30,611 bases of DNA from an uncultured Lachnospiraceae bacterium (GTDB lineage Bacteria > Bacillota > Clostridia > Lachnospirales > Lachnospiraceae). This document shows positions 7,808 through 15,471 of this stretch, piece by piece. The first letter of the stretch is position 1. Each line of letters starts with the position of its first letter. Location: the NCBI GenBank assembly GCA_902489645.1, contig CABUAW010000031.1, positions 1 to 30,611 of the forward strand. The letters run 5' to 3'. The translations under genes were made by a program, and so were the position numbers. Under the pieces are notes generated by a model. The model was not told the DNA's origin and made no database searches. It was given only the letters and a program-made list of their open reading frames with translations.

Positions 7808-8446
7808 TTGCAGTCATTTCCAAAACCATTGAGCAGCGAAGAAGAAGCCTATTATCTTTCCAGATATCAGGCGGGAGATATGGATGCGAAAAATATTCTG
7901 GTTGAGAAAAATCTGCGGCTTGTTGCCCACATTGTAAAAAAGTATGCCGGCTCGGGACGGGATACGGATGAGCTGATTGCCATCGGCATTGTCGGTCTGG
8001 TTAAAGCGGTGAATACCTTTAAAATCGACAAAGGCAGCCGTCTTGGGACATATGCCGCGCGGTGTATTGATAATGAACTGCTGATGATGCTGCGCACGGA
8101 ACGAAAGCTTAACCGGGAAATTTCGCTGTACGAACCGATTGGCACGGACAAAGAGGGAAATGAAATCAGCTTCATCGATGTCGTGGAGGATACTTCGGAG
8201 GATGTGGTTGACGGGTTGATGCTTTCAGAACGGATTCAGAAAATGTACGTCGCCATTGATGAAGTATTAACGGACAGAGAACGGGAAATTATATATAAAA
8301 GATATGGTTTGCGGGGATATAAAGAAGTGACTCAGAGAGAAATCGGTACGATGATGGGCATTTCCAGAAGCTATGTCAGCCGGATTGAGAAAAAGGCATT
8401 GGAAAAACTGCGGCATCGTATGGCGGATTTTGGCATAATGTGGTAA
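7808..8446 (+). CDS. sigK: sporulation sigma factor SigK, uninterrupted and without a pro-sequence
   Basis: A 212-residue sigma-70-family factor. NLRLVAHIVKKYAGSG and LIAIGIVGLVKAVNTF form region 2, LGTYAARCIDNELLMMLR is region 2.3-2.4, PIGTDKEGNEISFIDV is spelled as in SigK rather than SigE, and QREIGTMMGISRSYVSRIEKKALEKL is the region 4.2 helix-turn-helix. SigK drives late mother-cell genes in sporulation. The only plausible start is TTG at 7808: the frame closes at a TAA at 7781-7783 and offers no ATG or GTG between. The protein therefore begins right at FPKPLSS, lacking the inhibitory pro-sequence of Bacillus pro-SigK. No skin-type insertion is present. Confidence 0.87.
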   Translation: MQSFPKPLSSEEEAYYLSRYQAGDMDAKNILVEKNLRLVAHIVKKYAGSGRDTDELIAIGIVGLVKAVNTFKIDKGSRLGTYAARCIDNELLMMLRTERKLNREISLYEPIGTDKEGNEISFIDVVEDTSEDVVDGLMLSERIQKMYVAIDEVLTDREREIIYKRYGLRGYKEVTQREIGTMMGISRSYVSRIEKKALEKLRHRMADFGIMW

Positions 8447-8475
8447 TATGACATTGGTAAGAGAGGAGGGTGTGA

Positions 8476-8994
8476 ATGATACATATATATTGCGGTGACG
8501 GGAAGGGCAAAACGACGGCAGGTATGGGCCTGTGTCTGAGAGCGGCCGGCGCCGGAAAAAAAGTTTTAGTTTATCAATTCTTAAAGGATAACACCTCTTC
8601 AGAACGGCGGATTTTGGAGCAGCTTCCGGAAATAGAACTGATACGGGGGCCGGAAGCGATGAAATTTATTTTTAAGATGTCCCCGGAGGAAAGAGAATCG
8701 ATGCGGGCTGAGTATGCCGAAGTCCTTGACGGCCTGAGCCGGCAGCTTGAGGCGGGAAGCCTGGCGGCCGAAGTTATTTTCCTGGATGAAGTCCTCTATG
8801 CCGTCAGCCGGGAAATGGTGGATGAGGCAAAGCTTCTTGCCCTTTTAAAAAAGGGAGGGGACCGGGAATGGATTCTCACAGGAAGATATACGGGCGGGCC
8901 GCTTTTTGAGGCTGCGGATTATATATCGGAAATACACAAGAAAAAACATCCTTTTGATGACGGTATAGCGGCCAGAAAGGGTATCGAATTTTAG
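8476..8994 (+). CDS. cobO: cob(I)yrinic acid a,c-diamide adenosyltransferase CobO/BtuR
   Basis: A 172-residue P-loop ATP:corrinoid adenosyltransferase of the CobA/CobO type. IYCGDGKGKTTAGMGLCLRAAG contains the modified Walker A motif (GDGKGKTT, about residues 6-13), VLVYQFLKD and VIFLDEVLYA (Walker B) follow, and WILTGRYTGGPLFEAADYISEI corresponds to the family VVLTGR...A.LIE.AD..TE block. It attaches the adenosyl group to cobalt in B12 synthesis or salvage. AGAGGAGGG precedes the ATG. It is followed after 12 bases by cbiC, another corrinoid gene. Confidence 0.88.
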   Translation: MIHIYCGDGKGKTTAGMGLCLRAAGAGKKVLVYQFLKDNTSSERRILEQLPEIELIRGPEAMKFIFKMSPEERESMRAEYAEVLDGLSRQLEAGSLAAEVIFLDEVLYAVSREMVDEAKLLALLKKGGDREWILTGRYTGGPLFEAADYISEIHKKKHPFDDGIAARKGIEF

Positions 8995-9006
8995 CGGGAG
9001 GAAAAA

Positions 9007-9647
9007 ATGCTGGATGATATAGAATTTGTAAAACCGGGAGAGATTGAGGCGCGCAGTATGGAGATTATCGCCGAAGAGCTTGGAGAGACACCGTGGAAGG
9101 AACCGGAATTTTCCGTAGTTCGCCGCTGCATCCATACGTCGGCGGATTTTGACTATCATACGAATTTGAAATTTTCGGAGGAAGCCTGTAAAAAGGGAAT
9201 CCGGGCGCTGCGCAGCGGTGCGGATATTGTCACCGATACCCGGATGGCCATGTCAGGAATCAACAAGCGGCGCTTGGCTGAGTACGGAGGCAGGTGCATT
9301 GTTTTATTGATGACGAGACCGTGATAAAAGAAGCGAAAGAACGGGGGGTGACCCGCTCAGCCATATGTATGGAACGGGGAGCGGCCATAAAGAAACCGGT
9401 CATTTTTGCCATCGGAAATGCACCGACCGCCCTGATTCGGCTTTATGAGCTGGTTGAGAGCGGCGCAGTAAAACCGGAGCTGGTTATCGGTGTTCCCGTA
9501 GGATTTGTCAATGTGGTGGAGTCTAAGGCGTTGTTTATGAGGACAAGGGTGCCATGGATTATTGCCGTAGGACGGAAGGGCGGAAGCAATATTGCGGCGG
9601 CCATATGCAACGCCCTGTTATACTATAAAGATGAAGTGGAGTTTTAG
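9007..9647 (+). pseudogene. cbiC: cobalt-precorrin-8 methylmutase CbiC, frameshifted
   Basis: The family is split over two frames. The first half (9007-9324) carries the methylmutase motif VVRRCIHTSADFDYH with the catalytic His, and DTRMAMSG. The second half continues in another frame from about 9294 (CFIDDETVIKEAKERGVTRS, then GNAPTALIRLYEL and GVPVGFVNVVESK). The join falls in the AGGTGC at 9292-9297: one more G there would give GGRVHCFIDDE in a single frame, as expected for the family. The change is thus a one-base deletion, either a real mutation or a sequencing error. If real, the enzyme that moves the methyl group from C11 to C12 is lost. Confidence 0.85.
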
Positions 9648-9649
9648 GG

Positions 9650-10393
9650 ATGGAACGGATTATATTGATGGTACTCCGGCTCCTTTATAAGGTGCCGGGA
9701 TGGTGGCGGAAGGTCTGCCGTTATGGTGCAGATGAGAATTTTGAGGTATATGATGAGGAGCAGCGGTATGCTCTTTTGCAGGAGGTGACGACCCGGGCAA
9801 ACCGGGCCGGAAGGGTCAAGGTGGAGTGTTACGGCCTGGAAAATCTTCCGAAGGAAAATGGTTATATTTTGTTTCCAAATCATCAGGGACTTTTTGATAC
9901 GCTGCTCTTTTTTGAAACGCATGGCCGTTTTACTTCTTTTGTTATGAAGAAGGAGGTTGCCAATGCGCTTCTTGTCAAACAGATTGGGCGCATGGTCCGT
10001 GCGAAGGCCATGGACCGTTCTGATGTGCGTCAATCGATGACGGTCATCAAGGAGGTGGCTGAGGAAGTAAAGCAGGGCAGAAATTATATTATATTTGCCG
10101 AAGGGACGCGGAGCCGCGAGGGGAATAAGCTTCTGAATTTTAAAGGCGGGGCCTTTAAGAGCGCCGTTTATGCAAAATGCCCGATTGTACCGGTGGCAAT
10201 CATAGATTCCTATAAAGCCTTTGATATTCATTCGATTAAGAAAATGACGGCGCAGATTCATTATCTGGAACCTTTGAGCTATGAAGAATATAAAGGAATG
10301 AAAACGGTGGAAATTGCAGCCATTGTTAAAGCCAGAATTGAAGCGGCAATTGAGCAGTATGCACCGGAGAAGAGTGAAAACATTGTGAATTGA
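9650..10393 (+). CDS. plsC: 1-acyl-sn-glycerol-3-phosphate acyltransferase (PlsC family)
   Basis: A 247-residue lysophospholipid acyltransferase that makes phosphatidic acid from lysophosphatidic acid. FPNHQGLFDTLLF is the catalytic HX4D motif, FAEGTRSREGNKLLNFKGGAFKSA is the EGTRS substrate-binding motif with its following block, and CPIVPVAI is block IV. The ATG at 9650 is 2 bases after the cbiC stop, so it is translationally linked to the corrinoid genes. Another acyltransferase specificity cannot be excluded. Confidence 0.85.
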   Translation: MERIILMVLRLLYKVPGWWRKVCRYGADENFEVYDEEQRYALLQEVTTRANRAGRVKVECYGLENLPKENGYILFPNHQGLFDTLLFFETHGRFTSFVMKKEVANALLVKQIGRMVRAKAMDRSDVRQSMTVIKEVAEEVKQGRNYIIFAEGTRSREGNKLLNFKGGAFKSAVYAKCPIVPVAIIDSYKAFDIHSIKKMTAQIHYLEPLSYEEYKGMKTVEIAAIVKARIEAAIEQYAPEKSENIVN

Positions 10394-10394
10394 A

Positions 10395-10423
10395 TTGACT
10401 TTATCATTGTAAGATGTTAAGAT
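10395..10423 (+). promoter_or_regulatory. sigma-A promoter of yerC
   Basis: TTGACT (10395-10400), 17-base spacer, TAAGAT (10418-10423). It lies in the short gap after the plsC stop and points at yerC, with a predicted start near 10430. Confidence 0.6.
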
Positions 10424-10470
10424 ATAAATAACGATGTCAAATTTTACAGTGTTAAAGGGTGGGATTGACT

Positions 10471-10767
10471 ATGAATAAGAAGATACGTACGCCGGCGGTG
10501 GAGACGTTGTTTGAAGCAATCATTCAGTTGCAATCGGTGGACGAGTGTTTTGATTTTTTTGAGGACCTGGCGACAATTAATGAAATTCTTTCTTTGTCCC
10601 AGAGATTTGAAGTGGCCAGAATGCTTCGTCAGCATAAAACCTATCTTGAGATTGCGGAGAAAACAGGTGCATCGACAGCGACGATTAGCCGTGTCAACCG
10701 TTCTCTGAATTATGGAAATGATGGATATGATATGGCGATTCAGCGTATTCAGGAAAAGAAAGACTAG
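10471..10767 (+). CDS. yerC: YerC/YecD-type TrpR-related DNA-binding protein
   Basis: A 98-residue protein of the Trp-repressor superfamily. It has a helical N-terminus (VETLFEAIIQLQSVDECFDFFEDLATINEILSLSQRFEVARML) and a helix-turn-helix, YLEIAEKTGASTATISRVNRSLNYG. The family is widespread in Firmicutes; its ligand is unknown. ATG at 10471 is chosen over the in-frame GTG at 10459, because the AAAGGGTGGG ribosome site fits the ATG spacing. The gene has its own promoter and ends in a bidirectional terminator. Confidence 0.88.
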   Translation: MNKKIRTPAVETLFEAIIQLQSVDECFDFFEDLATINEILSLSQRFEVARMLRQHKTYLEIAEKTGASTATISRVNRSLNYGNDGYDMAIQRIQEKKD

Positions 10768-10770
10768 TTA

Positions 10771-10809
10771 AAAAGCACCTGTTTCTCGGAGGGAGAAACA
10801 AGTGCTTTT
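10771..10809. terminator. bidirectional terminator between yerC and the DUF1836 gene
   Basis: Arms AAAAGCAC-C-TGTTTCTC (10771-10787) and GAGAAACA-A-GTGCTTTT (10793-10809) pair with one C/A mismatch and a 5-base loop. A-run before and T-run after allow it to stop transcription from both convergent genes. Confidence 0.85.
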
Positions 10810-11436
10810 TCATTTTTTCTTTTTGGCCGCAGATTCATTATCCAGAAAATCGGCGGAGTCAATGAGTTTTTCAATGAGCTGTTTTTTCATATAGACATCA
10901 TAGGAGAGCAGCGAGATGACAGATAATAACTGGAGGTATTCCTGTTCGTCTCCCGGACAGTCTGAGAAAATCTGCTGCGCATCTTCGAAGAGGCGCTGAA
11001 CGTCTTCGCCAATCCGTTTGGCCTGTTCGGGTTCTCTGTCCATAATGTGACTATAAAGCCAGGTCATATCCGTGCCGTTTTCATTTTTAAAATACTGGTT
11101 GACCATTGGCGTCAGCAGTTTTTGAATATCATTGATTGAAAGTATGTTTTTAAAATAGTAGATGAATATGAGAAGCAGCATATGGTCTTTGGAATATTTT
11201 TTCTTTTCCGGCGGCGGAAGCAGGCGATTCTTTGCATAATTGTTAATCATGGTTTTAGTGAGAATCTTGTCCTCCGGATACCGTTTGGAATGTTCCAGGT
11301 GTTCATCCATAAAAGTTGTCACCTGGTCCATATAGAGATTAATATTCGGCACCTCCGAAGCGGAAATCGGAGGATGGGCTTCTATATGTGAGATAAATTC
11401 ATCGAATATTTTCCGGATGGAAGGATAATCATTCAT
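10810..11436 (-). CDS. DUF1836 protein
   Basis: A 208-residue protein. LTKTMINNYAKNRLLPPPEKKKYSKDHMLLLIFIYYFKNILSINDIQKLL is the DUF1836 core, an HTH-like block with the conserved NNYxKxxLLPPPxKKxYxxxH pattern seen across Clostridia. No biochemical role is known to me; a DNA-binding or membrane-stress regulator is only a guess. ATG at 11436 is preferred: AAAGGAG lies 10 bases upstream, while the in-frame GTG at 11445 would be only 3 bases from it. A consensus promoter lies upstream at 11491-11464. Confidence 0.82.
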   Translation of the reverse strand: MNDYPSIRKIFDEFISHIEAHPPISASEVPNINLYMDQVTTFMDEHLEHSKRYPEDKILTKTMINNYAKNRLLPPPEKKKYSKDHMLLLIFIYYFKNILSINDIQKLLTPMVNQYFKNENGTDMTWLYSHIMDREPEQAKRIGEDVQRLFEDAQQIFSDCPGDEQEYLQLLSVISLLSYDVYMKKQLIEKLIDSADFLDNESAAKKKK

Positions 11437-11463
11437 AAGACACACACTCCTTTGCTATGTTTT

Positions 11464-11491
11464 ATTATATCGGATTTACAAAAAATGTCAA
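11464..11491 (-). promoter_or_regulatory. consensus sigma-A promoter of the DUF1836 gene
   Basis: On the - strand, perfect TTGACA (11491-11486), a 16-base spacer and perfect TATAAT (11469-11464). Expected start point is near 11457, giving a leader of about 20 bases. Confidence 0.75.
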
Positions 11492-11542
11492 TCAAAACAC
11501 AATATATAGTTTTTAAAACTACTTTAGAGATGGAGGAAATTC

Positions 11543-12520
11543 ATGGAAGAATATTATAAAGAAGATTATGAAGAAAATCGGAGGTTGAGCGCCAGAGCAG
11601 GGAACCGGATTTTGTGTATAACGACGGTGATTATGATTGGCATACAGTTTTTAATGGTTTTTCTGGGAGTTTATGGAACATTGCCGCTGGTGTTGGGAAC
11701 CCAGTTGTCTGTACTGTTAATTCCTATTATCGGCGCTTTGATTTCGGGGACGGATATAAAAGAGACCTTCAGAATACGTCCGGTGTCCTTTAAGGTTGTG
11801 ATATTTTCTCTTTTAATTATCCTGTGTTCCTATCCCATCGTAGCGCTGCTGAATTTAATATCCATGCTTTTTGTGGAAAATGCGGTGGCAGAGACGGCGG
11901 TGGGATTGTATAATCATGGATTTATTGTTTCCATGCTGGTCATGGCCGTGTGCCCGGCCATTGGAGAAGAATTTTTAATGCGCGGCGTCGTTTACCGGAG
12001 TTATCGGAAAAAATCGCCGGTTCTGGCCTGGATTTTATCCGCGGTCATTTTCGGATTGCTTCATATGAATTTTAACCAGATGCCTTATGCGATTTATCTC
12101 GGTCTGATTATGGTATTGATGATGGAAGCTACGGATTCGATTGTAACGCCGATGTTCATGCACTTTTTTATGAATGGCATTTCAACCTTGTCCGGGTTTT
12201 TCTCAGAGGATACGCTGGAGGATATGTCCGGAGCCGCCTATAATGCGGAAAGTCTGTTTAGTACCGGAAATGAAATGCGTATGGTTTTGATATCCGTGGG
12301 AATCATGGCAATCATTATGATACCACTGGTTATTTTAATTATTAAAGCAACTTTTCGTATAAATGGCCGGAGATTTTCCGATGCTTTTAGAAAAGAAGAG
12401 CCGGTTTACAGCCGCTATGCGCTTCCCGAGGTAGATGACACGGAAAATATACTGGACCCGTGGCTGGTCATTGCCATATTGGTGATGGTGGTTATTACGG
12501 CGATGAATACGTTTATGTAG
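11543..12520 (+). CDS. CPBP-family intramembrane glutamic endopeptidase
   Basis: A 325-residue multi-pass membrane protein with about eight hydrophobic segments. The Abi/CAAX-protease-like core is visible: GEEFLMRGVVYRSY (EExxxR, motif 1), FGLLHMNFNQMPYAIYLGLIM (FxxxH, motif 2) and TDSIVTPMFMHFFMN (HxxxN, motif 3). Family members include Rce1-like proteases and bacteriocin self-immunity proteins; the substrate here is unknown. ATGGAGGAAATTC precedes the ATG. It is transcribed away from the DUF1836 gene. Confidence 0.85.
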   Translation: MEEYYKEDYEENRRLSARAGNRILCITTVIMIGIQFLMVFLGVYGTLPLVLGTQLSVLLIPIIGALISGTDIKETFRIRPVSFKVVIFSLLIILCSYPIVALLNLISMLFVENAVAETAVGLYNHGFIVSMLVMAVCPAIGEEFLMRGVVYRSYRKKSPVLAWILSAVIFGLLHMNFNQMPYAIYLGLIMVLMMEATDSIVTPMFMHFFMNGISTLSGFFSEDTLEDMSGAAYNAESLFSTGNEMRMVLISVGIMAIIMIPLVILIIKATFRINGRRFSDAFRKEEPVYSRYALPEVDDTENILDPWLVIAILVMVVITAMNTFM

Positions 12521-12570
12521 TGTGGTAAATAAAGGCTGCGTAAAAACGTTGTGAAAGGAAGGCGAATTTT

Positions 12571-13698
12571 TTGAAAAGTCAGGTTATTTTGCTTAAATGC
12601 GATGCGTATGACAGGAAAAAAATATATGAAGAACTTTTATGGGGAATTGAACAGCTTGGCGGCATTACCCGGTTTGTCCGGTCGGAGGAAAGAATTCTCT
12701 TAAAACCCAATCTGCTTCGGAAAGCGGAGGCGGACAGTTCGGTGGTAACCCACCCGCTGGTTGTCGCGGCTGCGGCTGAGATTTTAAAAGGGGCGGGCTG
12801 CGAACAGATTTCTTACGGCGATTCGGCGGGAGTCGGCTCGATGGAGAAAATTGCGGAGGCCTGCGGCCTGGCTTCGGAGATGGAGCGGCTAAATATACCG
12901 GCGGCAAACTTCAATGAAAGTGTCCGCGTTTCTTACCCACAGGGAAAGATGGCAAAGCAGTTTCATATGGCGAGGGCTGTTCGGGAGACAGATGCTCTCA
13001 TAAATATATGTAAAATGAAAACCCACCAGTTGGAGCGGATGACCGGAGCTGTGAAAAATATGTATGGCTGTATTCAGGGACTTCATAAGGCGAAAGGACA
13101 TACAAAATATTCCAATGCGGAAAGCTTTGCACGGATGCTTGTGGACCTAAACCGTTATGTCCGGCCGAGGCTGTATATTATGGACGGTATTACGGCGATG
13201 GAGGGCAATGGTCCGGCTTCGGGAACGCCGGTGCATATGGGCGTTATGCTCATGGCTGCGGACCCGGTAGCCCTGGACAGCGTGTGCTGTGCGTTGATGA
13301 ACCTTGCGCCGGAGCTGGTGCCGACCAATGTCCAGGGAGAAAAGATGGGGCTGGGCGTATGGCAGGAAAATGCAATCGAGGTGGTCACAAGGGAAGGAAT
13401 TCTGACCACTTCCCAGGTGAGAGAAAGCTTTGGAAAGAAGGATTACGATGTGAACCGGGGACGGGAGGTGCGCCGCCTTTGGCGCCAGATTCGCTGGATT
13501 TCCAGACATTTCCAGAGAAAGCCCTACATTGTGGAAAACCGCTGTATTCGCTGCGGGATTTGTGTGGAGGCCTGTCCGGTGGAAGGCAAGGCCATTCATC
13601 TTAAAAAGCCATCCGCGCCGGTTTATGATTACAAAAAATGTATTGCCTGCTTTTGCTGTCAGGAAATGTGCCCGAAAAAAGCCATTCAGGTGAAATAA
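12571..13698 (+). CDS. DUF362 protein with C-terminal 2[4Fe-4S] ferredoxin domain
   Basis: A 375-residue protein. An N-terminal DUF362 domain (residues about 35-240: ILLKPNLLRKAEADSSVVTHPLVV, YGDSAGVGS, NICKMKTHQLERMTGAVKNMYG, DGITAMEGNGPASGTP) is followed by a ferredoxin domain with two clusters: CIRCGICVEACPVEG and CIACFCCQEMCPKKA. It is likely a cytoplasmic redox protein of unknown substrate. The start is TTG at 12571 behind AAAGGAAGG; the frame upstream offers nothing better. It is followed by a short palindrome and the split lipoprotein gene. Confidence 0.85.
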   Translation: MKSQVILLKCDAYDRKKIYEELLWGIEQLGGITRFVRSEERILLKPNLLRKAEADSSVVTHPLVVAAAAEILKGAGCEQISYGDSAGVGSMEKIAEACGLASEMERLNIPAANFNESVRVSYPQGKMAKQFHMARAVRETDALINICKMKTHQLERMTGAVKNMYGCIQGLHKAKGHTKYSNAESFARMLVDLNRYVRPRLYIMDGITAMEGNGPASGTPVHMGVMLMAADPVALDSVCCALMNLAPELVPTNVQGEKMGLGVWQENAIEVVTREGILTTSQVRESFGKKDYDVNRGREVRRLWRQIRWISRHFQRKPYIVENRCIRCGICVEACPVEGKAIHLKKPSAPVYDYKKCIACFCCQEMCPKKAIQVK

Positions 13699-13700
13699 AG

Positions 13701-13714
13701 ACCGTCCGGACGGT
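13701..13714. terminator. 14-bp palindrome after the DUF362 gene, weak terminator
   Basis: ACCGTCCGGACGGT begins 2 bases after the TAA and is followed by AATTTTGC. It would fold as a 5-bp stem with a CCGG loop; the short stem and short T-run make it a weak terminator. Confidence 0.4.
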
Positions 13715-13788
13715 AATTTTGCTAAAAAATGAGGAACGCATAAAACCTCGCCGGAATACTATATAGTAGTTTAAATGGGAGGTTAGTT

Positions 13789-14214
13789 ATGCGAAAAAAA
13801 TGTTTGGTTATCGGAACGGTTTTGGCCATGCTGGCCGTGACTTTGACAGGCTGCGGCAAGAGTACGGCCGGATTGACAAAGGTTCGGCTTCAGGAAGTGG
13901 CCCACTCCATTTTTTATGCGCCGATGTATGTGGCGTTGGAAGAGGGATACTTTAAAGAAGAAGGATTGGATGTGGAACTGACTAACGGCAATGGGGCCGA
14001 TAAGGTAATGACGGCCATGATTGCCGGCGAGGCGGATATCGGATTTATGGGGCCGGAGGCAACGATTTATGTGTATAATGAAGGCAACTCCGATTATGCC
14101 GTTAATTTTGCTCAATTGACCCAGCGGGCCGGCAATTTTCTCGTGAGCCGGTCAAATGACCAGAACTTTTCCTGGTCCGATTTGAAGGGAAAAACAGTCA
14201 TTGGCGGTCGGGCC
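13789..14214 (+). pseudogene. ABC substrate-binding lipoprotein (NMT1/THI5-like), 5' part, split by element
   Basis: The first 142 codons of a periplasmic-type binding protein. A signal peptide with lipobox LTGC (Cys at residue 21) anchors it outside the membrane. IFYAPMYVALEEGYFKEEGLDVELTNGNGADKVMTAMIAGEADIGFMGPE is the typical N-lobe of NMT1/THI5-like and nitrate/sulfonate/taurine binding proteins. The frame breaks at the GGTG of the left element end and stops 9 bases later (GGT GTC TGA). Removing the element joins codon 142 to base 22881 in frame, for a total of 327 residues. No permease or ATPase gene is next to it. A ribosome site GGGAGG precedes the ATG. Confidence 0.9.
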
Positions 14215-14239
14215 GGTGTCTGACCAAATACAATGTAAC
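14192..14239 (+). other. attL, left element junction
   Basis: Host arm to 14214, core GG at 14215-14216 within GGTG, element arm at 14217-14239 (TGTCTGACCA... ending ATGTAAC). The element arm is an imperfect inverted copy of the arm at attR. Confidence 0.85.
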
Positions 14240-14352
14240 TTTAGACTTTATTTTAGCCCTCTTTGGCTATGAAAAACGTCTTGGTTATTTGTATTCTGTA
14301 AGATATAATAACAATATAGTTATTCATTGATATATGGAAAGGATGTGGGCAT

Positions 14353-14577
14353 ATGTCAGAACAGTTGAGAAAACAAATCAATTATACAGTTGTCTGTGTA
14401 AATGAATTTGCAAGGAAAAACAAGCTTCATCCACGAGTCGCTTTTTTATATTTATATGACCATAAAGGAATTGACTTTTTAAAAGAAAACTATGAAATTG
14501 AACATACATTGTCTTTGGAAGATGCTATCGAGGATTTAGAAATCATATGTAAGAATAACGGAGGGAAACTGGATTGA
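14353..14577 (+). CDS. DUF3791 protein, probable antitoxin-like partner
   Basis: A 74-residue protein matching DUF3791: NYTVVCVNEFARKNKLHPRVAFLYLYDHKGIDFLKENYEIEHTLSLEDAIEDLEIICKNNGG. The family is regularly encoded just before DUF3990 genes, an arrangement like a toxin-antitoxin operon; that function is inferred and not shown here. Its stop overlaps the TTG start of the DUF3990 remnant (TTGA). GAAAGGATGTGGG precedes the ATG. It lies 135 bases inside the left element end. Confidence 0.8.
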   Translation: MSEQLRKQINYTVVCVNEFARKNKLHPRVAFLYLYDHKGIDFLKENYEIEHTLSLEDAIEDLEIICKNNGGKLD

Positions 14578-14837
14578 GATTATATCATGGCTCAAATATT
14601 GAGATTAATGAAATTGATTTTTCAAGATGTCGGCCATACAAAGATTTTGGACAAGGATTCTATCTCACTACAATTCAAGGACAGGCTGAAAGAATGGCAA
14701 AACGGGTGTCACGGATTTATGGTGGGATACCTTGTGTAACTGTCTTTGAATTTGATGAAACCGCATTGCGTAACCCTGATTTAAATTGCTGAATTTTTGA
14801 AAAACCATCAAAAGAATGGGCATATTGTTCAGAATGA
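14574..14837 (+). pseudogene. DUF3990 (ADP-ribosyltransferase-like) gene, truncated by nonsense
   Basis: The N-terminal part matches DUF3990, a family related to ADP-ribosyltransferase folds: LYHGSNIEINEIDFSRCRPYKDFGQGFYLTT, then AERMAKRVSRIYGG and VFEFDE. After 72 residues the frame stops in LNC-stop, but the same frame continues with IFEKPSKEWA, which is expected family sequence. A CGA-to-TGA change would explain the stop. After that the match ends within a few residues, so the C-terminal half, about as long again, is gone. A residual short protein could still be made. Initiation would be at TTG 14574, overlapping the DUF3791 stop. Confidence 0.8.
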
Positions 14838-14854
14838 ATATTAAGATGGCATAT

Positions 14855-14888
14855 AAGGAGGACGTTCCTGAATTGAGACGTCCTCCTT
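14855..14888 (+). terminator. perfect 11-bp hairpin, terminator-like
   Basis: AAGGAGGACGT (14855-14865) and ACGTCCTCCTT (14878-14888) pair perfectly around a 12-base loop, followed by ATTGCTTTT. It separates the DUF3990 remnant from the convergent maoC gene and may act on both strands. Confidence 0.65.
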
Positions 14889-14932
14889 ATTGCTTTTAGG
14901 GTTCCAACCTAAAGGTTGAAGAAAATTATTTT

Positions 14933-15385
14933 TTATTGGTTTTTAAGAAAGAATTTAAGAATATGGTCACCAACGCAAACAACTTCGTCCCTCTGGTTTA
15001 CAACGGTGAGTCTTCCGATTGTTTTTTTGGTTTCATGGTTTACATCAATTAGTTCATAGGATACGTTTAATGTGTCGCCGAATAACACAGGTTTAATGAA
15101 ACGGACATGCTCATATCCAGCGGAAAGATAGCTGATGCCGGCTTCTTCCATTTCCTGAAATTTGGCGTCAAGAAGTACAGTTTCAGCGGCGCTTGCAATG
15201 GACAATGTCAGCATACCATGAGCAACGCGTTCACCGATATCTGTTGTTTTCATATACTGTTCATTTAAATGGGCACGGTTCATATCGCCGGAAATACCTG
15301 CGAAGTTGTAGACATCGGATTCGCTTACAGTTTTAGAAAAATGTGTTGTGAATCCCAGTTCATAGGGTACTTTGAAATCGTTCAT
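14933..15385 (-). CDS. MaoC-family (R)-specific enoyl-CoA hydratase
   Basis: A 150-residue single hot-dog protein. The hydratase-2 motif FAGISGDMNRAHLNEQYM holds the catalytic Asp34 and His39, spaced as in PhaJ; GERVAHGMLTLSIAS follows. PhaJ-type enzymes interconvert crotonyl-CoA (or longer 2-enoyl-CoAs) and (R)-3-hydroxyacyl-CoA. AAAGGAGATTTATT precedes the ATG. A near-perfect sigma-54 promoter lies just upstream (15464-15449), with the start point some 50 bases before the gene. With the thiolase and reductase encoded across the activator gene it completes an R-type C4 route. Chain-length preference cannot be read from the sequence. Confidence 0.85.
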   Translation of the reverse strand: MNDFKVPYELGFTTHFSKTVSESDVYNFAGISGDMNRAHLNEQYMKTTDIGERVAHGMLTLSIASAAETVLLDAKFQEMEEAGISYLSAGYEHVRFIKPVLFGDTLNVSYELIDVNHETKKTIGRLTVVNQRDEVVCVGDHILKFFLKNQ

Positions 15386-15448
15386 AATAAATCTCCTTTA
15401 CTTCATTAAAATTTCATTGGGTGGGACCAATCAGTTACCCTAATATAC

Positions 15449-15464
15449 AGCAATTTTTGTGCCA
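15449..15464 (-). promoter_or_regulatory. sigma-54 promoter of maoC
   Basis: On the - strand, TGGCACA (15464-15458), AAAA, TTGCT (15453-15449): the exact spacing and nearly the whole consensus TGGCACG-N4-TTGCW. It sits between the activator stop and maoC, so maoC is not merely read through from the activator gene. Confidence 0.85.
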
Positions 15465-15471
15465 ACTTTTA

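Noticed and set aside
7808..8446. SigE instead of SigK
   Set aside because: LVAHIVKK, ATYAARCI-like, GTDKEGNEISFIDV and ISRSYVSRIEKKAL are closer to SigK than SigE spelling, and the SigE pro-region is absent.
9286..9330. Programmed ribosomal frameshift in cbiC
   Set aside because: No slippery heptamer or downstream pseudoknot is visible, and the family is not known for recoding. A one-base deletion or sequence error is simpler.
14219..14352. A separate gene in the leftmost 130 bases of the element
   Set aside because: The open frame there is only explained as the extension of the recombinase in the circular form; no start or ribosome site is present.
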